64,000 bases of DNA from Salinivibrio sharmensis (GTDB taxonomy: Bacteria; Pseudomonadota; Gammaproteobacteria; Enterobacterales; Vibrionaceae): the NCBI RefSeq assembly GCF_001995985.1, contig NZ_MUFC01000008.1, positions 23,014 through 87,013 of the forward strand, in the 5' to 3' direction. The first letter of the stretch is position 1, and each line of letters begins with the position of its first letter. The position numbers and the translations under genes are program-made. The notes beneath the pieces are model-generated. The model worked only from the letters and a program-made list of their open reading frames with translations, was not told where the DNA came from and made no database searches. Below are positions 35,741-43,986 of this stretch, in pieces.

Positions 35741-36397
35741 ATGGAAAATACTGAAAAGCTCGCGAACAGCAAAGAAGTCATTGCCTATATTGCTGAACGT
35801 TTCCCTAAATGTTTTACTGTTGAAGGCGAAGCCAAGCCATTAAAAATTGGTATTTTTCAAGATCTTGCGACACGTCTTGAAGGCGATCCCAAGGTAAGCA
35901 AAACCCAATTGCGCGCTGCGCTTCGCCAGTACACGTCTTCCTGGCGTTATCTGCACAGCGTGAAACCAGGGGCGTCACGCGTTGATCTTGATGGCAATGC
36001 ATGTGGCGAGCTTGAGCAAGAGCATATAGACCATGCTGCGCAGACCTTGTCAGAAAGCAAAGCGCGTGCGGCAGAGCGTCGTAAGCAGCAACAAGCGAAA
36101 AAGTCAGAAGGCCAGGCGAAAAATGCAGGTAAGACTGCACCAAAAGGTAAGAAGGCGGCCGCGCAATCAGCGAAAGGCCGTACAAGTAAACCAAAGCCCG
36201 CTAAAATGACTAAGAAAGAGAGTGAGCCACGTCGCGAACTCAGCGCCAACGATGTTGTCGTAGGTAAAGACGTGAATGTGAACATGGGCAACGGTAATCT
36301 GCCAGCGACCATTGTTGAAATTAACAAGGATGAGGTGCGTGTTCGCCTGACTAACGGGTTAACCATGTTAGTAAAAGCGGAGCACCTCAGCGCCTAA
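35741..36397 (+). CDS. proQ: RNA chaperone ProQ
   Basis: FinO-family RNA-binding protein of 218 residues that stabilises sRNAs and mRNA 3' ends. The N-terminal FinO domain (about 5-118) has [23 protein letters not shown] and [15 protein letters not shown] long basic Lys/Ala-rich linker (about 120-165) follows, then a C-terminal Tudor-like barrel with [23 protein letters not shown] 35741 has AGGA six bases upstream; an in-frame start at 35711 would add ten residues and lie in the hairpin. prc follows after 17 bases, the same order as in E. coli. A perfect hairpin stands immediately before its ribosome site. Confidence 0.95.
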   Translation: MENTEKLANSKEVIAYIAERFPKCFTVEGEAKPLKIGIFQDLATRLEGDPKVSKTQLRAALRQYTSSWRYLHSVKPGASRVDLDGNACGELEQEHIDHAAQTLSESKARAAERRKQQQAKKSEGQAKNAGKTAPKGKKAAAQSAKGRTSKPKPAKMTKKESEPRRELSANDVVVGKDVNVNMGNGNLPATIVEINKDEVRVRLTNGLTMLVKAEHLSA

Positions 36398-36414
36398 AGG
36401 AGACTCCTCGACGC

Positions 36415-38424
36415 ATGTTTTGTCGACGCCGCGTTTCGGTAATCGCTGCCAGCTTGATGCTGGCAGCCTCTGCCCAGGCTGTAGAAGCCAACTTCCAACT
36501 CAGTGAGCTGCCCTCACTGTCTGCCGAACCTCAACACGAAACCGCTTCCAAGCGTGTAACTTCTCGATTTACTCGTTCTCATTATAAGCAGTTTACTCTG
36601 GACGACGCTTTTTCGGCTGCGATTTTTGACCGCTACTTGGAGACACTTGACTACAACCGCGTGTTTTTAACCCAAGATGATGTTGAACGTCTATCGCGCT
36701 GGAAAACACGCTTAGATGACCAACTTAAGTCGGGTGAGACAGAAGCGGCGTATGCCATTTACAATCGTGTATTGAAAAAGCGCTTTGAGCGATACCAGTA
36801 CGCGTTAAAAGTGTTGGACAAGCCTTTTGATTTTTCCGCCGATGAGAGCATGGTGCTGGATCGCACTGAGTTGCCATGGGCGGCAAACGAAGCCGAGCTG
36901 GATGCCATCTGGGACAAACGGGTTAAAAATGATGCCTTGAACCTGCGCTTGACGGGGAAAGAGGATAAAGAAATTCGTGAGACCCTGGGCAAACGTTATA
37001 ACAGTGCCTTGAAGCGTTTGACTCAAAGCCACAGTGAAGACGTTTTTCAGGTATACATGAATGCTTTCGCCCGTGAGGTGGATCCTCATACCAGCTATTT
37101 GTCACCGCGTAACGCAGAGCAATTCCAGTCGGAAATGAACTTATCCCTAGAGGGAATAGGGGCGGTGTTACAAGTGAAAAACGAGTACACAGTGATTCGT
37201 TCACTTGTGGCGGGAGGCCCAGCTTCCAAGTCTAAGCAGCTTTCCCCCGGCGACCGCATTATTGGTGTGGGGCAAGAAGACGAAGCCATTGTTGATGTGA
37301 TTGGCTGGCGACTGGGTGATGTGGTCGAGCTGATTAAAGGCCCTAAAGGCAGTGAAGTTAAACTGAAAATCTTACCTGAAGGGGCGAATGCTAAAAGTTA
37401 CAATGTCACACTTACTCGTGACAAAATACGCTTAGAAGATCGTGCAGTAAAATCCGATGTGATCGAACGCGGCGACGAGAAAATTGGCGTGCTGACGGTG
37501 CCGGGCTTTTACGTTGGATTAGCAGATGATACCAAGAAAGAAATCGCGAGCCTCAAAGAAAAGGAGATCAGCGGCATCGTTGTGGATTTAAGAAATAACG
37601 GTGGCGGTGCGCTCAGTGAGGCGACGGCACTCAGTGGCTTGTTTATTGAGCAAGGGCCCATTGTACAAGTGCGAGATAGCTATGGGCGAGTGAAAGTCAA
37701 CAGTGATACGGACGGCAAACGTTTCTACGATGGCCCGATGACGGTATTAATCAATCGCTACAGTGCGTCAGCCTCTGAGATCTTTGCAGCAGCAATGCAA
37801 GACTACGATCGCGCGGTAGTGATTGGTGAGCAATCTTTTGGTAAAGGGACCGTGCAGCAACATCGTTCGCTTAACCATATTTATGACTTGTTCGACAAAC
37901 CGCTGGGTTACGTACAATACACTATCCAGAAGTTTTACCGGATCAGTGGTGGCAGTACGCAAAACAAAGGGGTTGTTCCCGATATTACGTTCCCTTCACC
38001 CGTCTCGCCGGATGAAACAGGCGAGAGTGTTGAGGAGAATGCACTACCTTGGGATCGGATTGAAAAAGCGGACTATCAACCAAGGTCGCTTCCTTCGTCT
38101 GTGGTAAGCACGTTGGCCGAGAAGCATAAAGCGCGTATCAAAGGCGATCGCGAATTCGACTTTATTCGACAAGACATTGCGCGTTACCAAGAAGAGAAAG
38201 ATCAAAATACGATCTCTTTGAATGAGGAAAAACGCCGCAAAGAAATGGATCGGGAGGACGAAGAGCGTTTGGCGCGATTGAATGCACGCCAGGAAGCATT
38301 GGGAGAGCCACCTTTTAAAACGCTCGATGATGTGCCCAAAGACTATGAAGAGCCAGATGCATACTTAGATGAGGCAGCAAGCATCACCAAGGACTTGGCG
38401 AACGTCATGGCACTTGACCGCTAG
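36415..38424 (+). CDS. prc: Carboxy-terminal processing protease Prc (Tsp)
   Basis: Periplasmic tail-specific protease of 669 residues with signal peptide (cleavage near residue 23-25). An N-terminal helical region, a PDZ domain (about 235-320) with LEGIGAVLQ, and a peptidase S41 domain follow. The Ser-Lys dyad is in place: S452 in SASASEIF and K477 in FGKGTVQ, the same numbers as in E. coli Prc (682 residues). Prc degrades tagged or misfolded periplasmic proteins and trims PBP3 and MepS-type hydrolases. AAGGAGA lies 12 bases upstream of ATG 36415. It follows proQ and ends at a strong palindromic terminator. Confidence 0.95.
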   Translation: MFCRRRVSVIAASLMLAASAQAVEANFQLSELPSLSAEPQHETASKRVTSRFTRSHYKQFTLDDAFSAAIFDRYLETLDYNRVFLTQDDVERLSRWKTRLDDQLKSGETEAAYAIYNRVLKKRFERYQYALKVLDKPFDFSADESMVLDRTELPWAANEAELDAIWDKRVKNDALNLRLTGKEDKEIRETLGKRYNSALKRLTQSHSEDVFQVYMNAFAREVDPHTSYLSPRNAEQFQSEMNLSLEGIGAVLQVKNEYTVIRSLVAGGPASKSKQLSPGDRIIGVGQEDEAIVDVIGWRLGDVVELIKGPKGSEVKLKILPEGANAKSYNVTLTRDKIRLEDRAVKSDVIERGDEKIGVLTVPGFYVGLADDTKKEIASLKEKEISGIVVDLRNNGGGALSEATALSGLFIEQGPIVQVRDSYGRVKVNSDTDGKRFYDGPMTVLINRYSASASEIFAAAMQDYDRAVVIGEQSFGKGTVQQHRSLNHIYDLFDKPLGYVQYTIQKFYRISGGSTQNKGVVPDITFPSPVSPDETGESVEENALPWDRIEKADYQPRSLPSSVVSTLAEKHKARIKGDREFDFIRQDIARYQEEKDQNTISLNEEKRRKEMDREDEERLARLNARQEALGEPPFKTLDDVPKDYEEPDAYLDEAASITKDLANVMALDR

Positions 38425-38480
38425 TGGTCTAACGCCGCTGGTTAAACACGAGCCGCGTTTTTAGACGACGTTTTCTGAGA

Positions 38481-38508
38481 GCCTAGGCCATTGGCCTAGG
38501 CTTTTTTT
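38481..38508 (+). terminator. Terminator of proQ-prc
   Basis: Perfect 20-base palindrome GCCTAGGCCA/TGGCCTAGGC followed by seven Ts. Few bases remain for a loop, so the effective stem is shorter. Confidence 0.85.
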
Positions 38509-38627
38509 GTGACGTTATGGTGACGACTAGGCGGGTTCAACCCACATGAAACGAGATCTTGTTCAAAAAACTGCATAAAACTGAGAAGTCAGTCTAACCT
38601 TATCGTTAAGGCATTACTGCCAATGAG

Positions 38628-38635
38628 GGGGAGGG
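38628..38635 (+). other. KOPS-like octamer
   Basis: GGGGAGGG fits GGGNAGGG and points toward dif. It overlaps the ribosome site of the next gene, so purine content may explain it. Confidence 0.3.
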
Positions 38636-38636
38636 T

Positions 38637-39287
38637 ATGCGTTGCTTATTGGGTGTTGTTCTGGCCTTAGTGATGGCATTGCCAGTGCGCAGTGACGACT
38701 TAGCGCGATTTGATGTGCCATTACTGCTTGGTCAATGGTATTGGTTTAGTGCTGAGGAAGACTCAAATGCTAGCCATCCGTATAAAGCGATTAACCTTTC
38801 GTTTAATTCTCATTATGAATTCCGTATTGATATGCTACGTCGTGATGGGCAGCTCGAGACCGCGGCAGGCAGTTATGCGGTGAATCATCAAGCATTGCGG
38901 TTGTACGACGGGCAGGGAGCGGATCAAGTGCATGCCTACCAGTTAAACCATAATCAATTGCAGCTTCAGGGGGCGGTGTTTACCAAACTGCTACCTGACG
39001 ATCTCTCCGGCGTGTGGCGTTCAAACAGCATTGGAGGGGATGATGTGAGTGAAGAAGTAGATGGTGTCTCGCTTAAACTTCGTCCCGATTTCCTCTTTGC
39101 GATGCAAGTTCGCGGTAACGATGGCCGCTCCATTACTCACCGCGGTGTATATTTGGTGGAAGGTGACAATCTGATGCTGATTTACGAAGAAGGACGTCAC
39201 TCATCACAATACCAGCTTGCCTCAGATACCTTGCGTTTAACCAATGACGTATTTGGTATGGAGGCGGTACTGCAACGGCAAAGGTAA
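38637..39287 (+). CDS. Unrecognised exported protein, two lipocalin-like repeats
   Basis: I do not recognise the family. The 216-residue product has a signal peptide (hydrophobic residues 3-17, cleavage near residue 19) and then two similar beta-rich halves of about 95 residues. Half one starts LLGQWYWFSAEEDS and ends AVFTKLLP; half two starts LSGVWRSNSIGGDD and ends AVLQRQR. Both have a short G-x-W motif, as at the start of lipocalin-type barrels, then strands ending in a turn such as GSYAVNHQALRLYD and GVYLVEGDNLMLIY. It is monocistronic between prc and pncB with its own terminator. GGGGGAGGG lies just before ATG 38637. A small-ligand or chaperone role in the periplasm is a guess. Confidence 0.7.
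   Translation: MRCLLGVVLALVMALPVRSDDLARFDVPLLLGQWYWFSAEEDSNASHPYKAINLSFNSHYEFRIDMLRRDGQLETAAGSYAVNHQALRLYDGQGADQVHAYQLNHNQLQLQGAVFTKLLPDDLSGVWRSNSIGGDDVSEEVDGVSLKLRPDFLFAMQVRGNDGRSITHRGVYLVEGDNLMLIYEEGRHSSQYQLASDTLRLTNDVFGMEAVLQRQR
38910..38917 (+). other. KOPS-like octamer
   Basis: GGGCAGGG fits GGGNAGGG and points toward dif. It lies within the repeat-protein gene. Confidence 0.4.
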
Positions 39288-39323
39288 CGCTGTTAATATT
39301 GTCAGTAATAGAGGTTGAGCGAG

Positions 39324-39352
39324 AAAAGGTCGGTGGCAACACCGACCCTTTT
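39324..39352. terminator. Bidirectional terminator with GCAA tetraloop
   Basis: AAAA, GGTCGGTG, GCAA (a GNRA loop), CACCGACC, CTTTT. It serves the repeat-protein gene and convergent pncB. Confidence 0.85.
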
Positions 39353-39377
39353 GTGAGCGAATGATTAACCGGCAGAG

Positions 39378-40550
39378 TTAGTCTGGCAATTTGAATGCTG
39401 CTTTTAATGCAGATAAATGGTTGTCGTCTTTACAAATAGCTTTATTGGGTTCATCAGATATTTTAGCGACAGGCTTACCCTGACAACTGGTGAGTTTGAT
39501 CACTACGTTGAGTGTTTTCACATTGGGCAGATCGCAGGTTAGCTGTGTACCGATTCCAAATGAGGTTGTGGCTTTATCGGCAAAATGTTGATAAATCTGC
39601 ACCGCCTTGGCCAATGTGAGGCTATCGGAGAAGACCAGCGTTTTGTCCTTAGGATCAATACCATGCTCCTGATAATGCGCGAGGGCCTTCTCGCCCCAGG
39701 TAATGGGGTCACCACTGTCATGGCGCAACCCACTAAAGGCGTGGCAAAGTGAACGATCAAAGTCGTGTAAAAAGGCGTCCATGTTAATGCAGTCGGTTAA
39801 GGCGATGCCCAGAGTCTCCGGATACTCTTGCAACCATACGTGCAACGCCAGTTGCTGCGAGTCGGATAGTTGACCGGCGAGCTGTTGGTGCGCTTGAAAC
39901 CATTCATGCGCTTGGGTACCAACAGGCGTGAGTCCGAGCTGCTTGGCCAACCATACGTTAGATGTTCCTTGCAACGGCGGGTAGACGGTGTGCAGCCGTG
40001 TTACTACCGCGTGGTGCACCTCACGAGAAAACCGTCGTCGTGTGCCAAAGTCTACCAACTGAAACCCTTCGGCAAAGCCATCCTTTGGTAGGTGTGCAAG
40101 CTTATCATCAAGACGCGAGAGCGCATCATTGACCGTGTGATGAGGGTAGCAGGCGCGATTTCTCAACTCACAAATGATAGCGAGCAAAGGCACTTCCCAC
40201 AGAATAACCTCTTGCCAAGGCCCGCTGATATGAATCGCCAATTGGCCGTCTTCAACGCCAACAGCCACTTGATCAGGATCGAATTGAAAGCGTGATAAAA
40301 ACGTCAAAAAGTCGGTGTGATAAAGGCCTAGAGCGTTGAGGTAATCAAGCTCGTCGGGTTGAAACCGCAGAGTGGCCAGATAATTGATGTGCTCAACCAC
40401 TTGCTCACATAGGTAAGACAGGTCTTCATCACTGCGACAGTAAAAGTCCGCGGTAACTTGGACATCAGGATAATGATGGAATACAGCTTGCTGCATGTTG
40501 ATTTTATAAGCATCAGTATCCAAAAGCGATGTAATGATCGGATTGTGCAT
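39378..40550 (-). CDS. pncB: Nicotinate phosphoribosyltransferase PncB
   Basis: A 390-residue cytoplasmic enzyme (E. coli PncB 400) that makes nicotinate mononucleotide from nicotinate and PRPP in NAD salvage. The N-terminus MHNPIITSLLDTDAYKINMQQAVFHHYPD is typical, with substrate and phosphohistidine regions DFGTRRRFSREVH, GTSNVWLAKQLG, GTQAHEWFQAH and FSDSLTLAKAV, and GIGTQLTCD for phosphate binding. Divergent from pepN across 279 A/T-rich bases. No NadR or NrtR site was recognised. pncB and pepN are also neighbours in E. coli. Confidence 0.95.
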   Translation of the reverse strand: MHNPIITSLLDTDAYKINMQQAVFHHYPDVQVTADFYCRSDEDLSYLCEQVVEHINYLATLRFQPDELDYLNALGLYHTDFLTFLSRFQFDPDQVAVGVEDGQLAIHISGPWQEVILWEVPLLAIICELRNRACYPHHTVNDALSRLDDKLAHLPKDGFAEGFQLVDFGTRRRFSREVHHAVVTRLHTVYPPLQGTSNVWLAKQLGLTPVGTQAHEWFQAHQQLAGQLSDSQQLALHVWLQEYPETLGIALTDCINMDAFLHDFDRSLCHAFSGLRHDSGDPITWGEKALAHYQEHGIDPKDKTLVFSDSLTLAKAVQIYQHFADKATTSFGIGTQLTCDLPNVKTLNVVIKLTSCQGKPVAKISDEPNKAICKDDNHLSALKAAFKLPD

Positions 40551-40829
40551 GCGTAGTGAACGCCTTACGGGTTACAAAACCAAATGACCGCCATAGTACC
40601 GTAATTTTTATAAAATTTAACCGTCGTCACATTATATTTCAGTCGGGATTGGCAGGCTGCGTTGACATTATGCAGTGTTTATTGAATGTAAACGCAAACA
40701 TTTGATAACAAACTGTTAAATCTATAGTCATCTATGCCAAGCCGCGGTATGGTATGGCATGCAAAAATCGCCCTTGGGCGAATGAATACAGTTCGTTGGC
40801 TGAGGTACACTCGATAAGAAGGAAACGAC

Positions 40830-43439
40830 ATGTCTCAACAACCCACCGCCAAATACCGTGATGATTACCGTGCACCGGATTTCACTATTACGGACATCAA
40901 TCTTGAGTTTGATCTCAATCCGAACAATACCCTGGTCACTGCCGTTAGCCAGGTAAAACGCCTAAATAGTGACGCCACGGATCTCGTGCTAGACGGTGAC
41001 GAGCTAACCTTAGTGCGCTTAGATATCAATGGCGACCCTTGGACGGCTTACAGTGAAGAAGCGGGTAAATTGATAATCCGAGACGTTCCCGCCGCGTTCA
41101 CATTAACTGTGCAAACCCAGCTTGACCCAGAAAACAACACCGCGTTGGAGGGACTCTATATCTCGGGCGGGGCGTACTGCACCCAGTGTGAAGCGGAAGG
41201 ATTTCGCCGGATCACTTATTATCTCGACCGTCCCGATGTGTTAGCTCGCTTTACCACTAAGGTGATTGCGGATAAAGCAAACTATCCGTACTTACTCAGT
41301 AATGGTAACAAGATCGCGTCTGGCGAATTGGAAGGTGGCCGACACTGGGTTGAATGGCATGACCCTTACGCCAAGCCAAGCTACCTATTTGCGCTGGTTG
41401 GTGGTGATTTTGATGTGTTGCGCGATTCGTTCGTTACGCGATCTGGCCGTGATGTGGCGTTGGAGATTTTTGTTGATAAAGGCAATTTGGATCGTGCCGA
41501 TCATGCGATGACCTCACTTAAAAACGCAATGAAATGGGATGAGGATCGATTTGATCTTGAATACGATCTGGATATCTACATGATCGTTGCCGTTGACTTC
41601 TTCAACATGGGCGCCATGGAAAACAAAGGGTTAAACATCTTTAACTCCAAGTATGTATTGGCAAACTCAGAAACCGCAACCGATACTGATTATCTCGGCA
41701 TCGAAGCGGTCATTGGTCATGAGTACTTCCATAACTGGACGGGGAACCGAGTAACATGCCGTGATTGGTTCCAGCTAAGCCTCAAAGAAGGGTTAACGGT
41801 ATTCCGAGACCAAGAGTTTTCGTCTGATTTAGGCTCGCGGTCGGTTAATCGTATCAATAACGCACGTATTATGCGCGGCCCACAGTTTGCTGAAGATGCC
41901 AGTCCCATGTCTCATCCGATTCGACCGGAGAAGGTGATCGAGATGAACAACTTTTACACCCTGACGGTGTATGAGAAGGGCAGTGAAGTGATCCGCATGA
42001 TGCATACTATTTTAGGTGAAGCAGGCTTCCAAAAAGGGGTCAAGCTTTACTTTGAACGTCATGACGGTACAGCAGCCACTTGTGATGATTTTGTTCAAGC
42101 GATGGAGGATGCCTCTGGGATTGATTTGACCCAGTTCCGTCGTTGGTATAGCCAGTCGGGAACGCCAGTGCTCAGCGTATCATCGACTTATGATCCTGAT
42201 AGCAAACAGTTAGCACTGCATGTTTCTCAGCACACCCCGCCAACGGCGGATCAACAGGAGAAGTTGCCGCTTTATATTCCATTGGATATTGAGCTTTATC
42301 GTCGTGATGGTAGTGTGATTAAGTTACAGCGTCACGGTGAGAGCGTCTCCAATGTGCTCGCGGTTACGGAGACAGAGCAAACCTTTATTTTTGATGAGGT
42401 GGATCAGCAACCTGTGCTATCACTGCTGCGCGAGTTCTCGGCGCCAGTGAAGCTGGATCACGATTATCAAGATGAGGAGTTGGCGTTCTTACTGCAACAT
42501 GCCCGTAATGACTTTGCGCGATGGGATGCGGGTCAGAGCCTATTGGCCAAACACATTAAAGCGAACGTCGCACGGGTACAAAACGAGCAGCCCATTGATG
42601 TACCTCTGTCTGTGATTGATGCGTTCCGTGGCGTACTACTCAGTGACAACACGGATCCGGCTTTGATTGCAGAAGTGCTTAACCTTCCAAGTGAAACCGA
42701 AGTGGCAGGGTGGTTTGACACCGTTGACGTTGATGCAATTCACCAGGTGATGGCGGCGTTCAAACAGCAGTTCGCCGATCACATGGTGGATGAGTTTGAT
42801 GCGGTATACCGTCAGTATGCCCAACCTGAGTATCAGATAACCCACAAAGCCATCGGTGAACGCGCTTTACGTAATGCGTGTTTGAGCTACCTCGCTCACA
42901 CCGAAAACGGCAACACGCAGGTCGAGCGCCACTATCAAGACGCGAATAACATGACAGACACCATGGCAGCATTGAATGCCGCTAACAATGCGCAATTGCC
43001 GTGCCGTGAACCACTGATGAAAGATTTCAGTGATAAATGGCAGCATGATGGGCTAGTAATGGACAAATGGTTTATGCTGCAAGGGGCAAACCCAGCAGAC
43101 AATGCCCTTGACCAAGTTAGAGCGCAAATGGACCATCCGGCGTTTACCCTCAAAAACCCTAACCGAGTACGCAGTTTGGTCGGGGCATTTTGTAATCGTA
43201 ATCCGGCTCGTTTTCATGCCCAAGATGGTAGCGGCTACCGGTTTTTGAAAGAGATCCTAGTGATACTCAACCAATCTAACCCGCAGGTAGCATCACGGTT
43301 GATTGATCCTATGCTCAAGCTGGCGTACTTCGATCAAGATCGTCAGGCGAAGATGCGTCAAGTGCTGCAAGAGTTGGCCGATATGGATAACTTAGCTGCG
43401 GATCTTTATGAAAAAGTTGAAAAAACACTTGAGCAGTAA
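40830..43439 (+). CDS. pepN: Aminopeptidase N (PepN)
   Basis: M1-family zinc aminopeptidase of 869 residues (E. coli 870). GAMENKGLN substrate motif precedes the zinc site H297, E298 and H301 in GHEYFHNWTGNRV, with the third ligand glutamate in KEGLTVFRDQEF; these numbers equal those of E. coli PepN. An N-terminal beta-saddle and a C-terminal helical domain are present at normal length. It removes N-terminal residues from peptides in general protein turnover. ATG 40830 has AAGGAAACG upstream. Ends at a good terminator. Confidence 0.96.
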   Translation: MSQQPTAKYRDDYRAPDFTITDINLEFDLNPNNTLVTAVSQVKRLNSDATDLVLDGDELTLVRLDINGDPWTAYSEEAGKLIIRDVPAAFTLTVQTQLDPENNTALEGLYISGGAYCTQCEAEGFRRITYYLDRPDVLARFTTKVIADKANYPYLLSNGNKIASGELEGGRHWVEWHDPYAKPSYLFALVGGDFDVLRDSFVTRSGRDVALEIFVDKGNLDRADHAMTSLKNAMKWDEDRFDLEYDLDIYMIVAVDFFNMGAMENKGLNIFNSKYVLANSETATDTDYLGIEAVIGHEYFHNWTGNRVTCRDWFQLSLKEGLTVFRDQEFSSDLGSRSVNRINNARIMRGPQFAEDASPMSHPIRPEKVIEMNNFYTLTVYEKGSEVIRMMHTILGEAGFQKGVKLYFERHDGTAATCDDFVQAMEDASGIDLTQFRRWYSQSGTPVLSVSSTYDPDSKQLALHVSQHTPPTADQQEKLPLYIPLDIELYRRDGSVIKLQRHGESVSNVLAVTETEQTFIFDEVDQQPVLSLLREFSAPVKLDHDYQDEELAFLLQHARNDFARWDAGQSLLAKHIKANVARVQNEQPIDVPLSVIDAFRGVLLSDNTDPALIAEVLNLPSETEVAGWFDTVDVDAIHQVMAAFKQQFADHMVDEFDAVYRQYAQPEYQITHKAIGERALRNACLSYLAHTENGNTQVERHYQDANNMTDTMAALNAANNAQLPCREPLMKDFSDKWQHDGLVMDKWFMLQGANPADNALDQVRAQMDHPAFTLKNPNRVRSLVGAFCNRNPARFHAQDGSGYRFLKEILVILNQSNPQVASRLIDPMLKLAYFDQDRQAKMRQVLQELADMDNLAADLYEKVEKTLEQ

Positions 43440-43481
43440 GAAACGATTTGGGATAAAATTACCCAAGCGTTAACAAGTGTG

Positions 43482-43510
43482 AAAAGCCGTCCACCTTGGG
43501 CGGCTTTTTG
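43482..43510 (+). terminator. Terminator of pepN
   Basis: AAAAGCCG-CC stem, short loop, GG-CGGCTTTTT. Confidence 0.85.
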
Positions 43511-43563
43511 ATTTAGGTGGTATATTGGGTAGCGATCTCACAGTGATAGGTTAATCGGCAGAC

Positions 43564-43782
43564 ATGGAGTACTATTTTAACGTTTACATTGCTTACTCAG
43601 AGTATCAACACTACTACAGTGGCGCCGCGGCCAATGTGGTGGTGACATCCGATCAGGGGCTGCGTTTGCAAATTCCCGCTTCGCGTTTTCGTCCTTTCTT
43701 ATCGCAACTCGGTATACGCGGGCGTTTTAAACTGGTGACAGACGCGAATCATAAGTTCCAATCTCTTATGCGGGTTGCTTAG
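43564..43782 (+). CDS. DUF2835 family protein
   Basis: Small 72-residue cytoplasmic protein (MEYYFNVYIAYSEYQHYY...) of the DUF2835 family, commonly found between pepN and gdhB in Vibrio. It reads as a short beta-rich fold with LRLQIPASRFRPFLSQLGIRGRF at the end. No function is known and no catalytic residues stand out. ATG 43564 follows the pepN terminator by about 50 bases, so it has its own promoter. 204 bases without a gene separate it from gdhB. Confidence 0.85.
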   Translation: MEYYFNVYIAYSEYQHYYSGAAANVVVTSDQGLRLQIPASRFRPFLSQLGIRGRFKLVTDANHKFQSLMRVA

Positions 43783-43986
43783 TGGCCGCCGAGTAAAGCC
43801 TCACCAATTCTTCTGTTTAAATAGCCACACCAGTCACATTCTGGCGAAATTCGCGTAAATCCAGCCGTTTACCTATAACGTTTTTATCTGCCAAGCCTTA
43901 CACTAGACAGTGCGTTTGTTAACGTAATGTTTACCTCTGAATACACACAACGATAATGTTCTAAAAAAGGACAACGGAGCTCCAGA

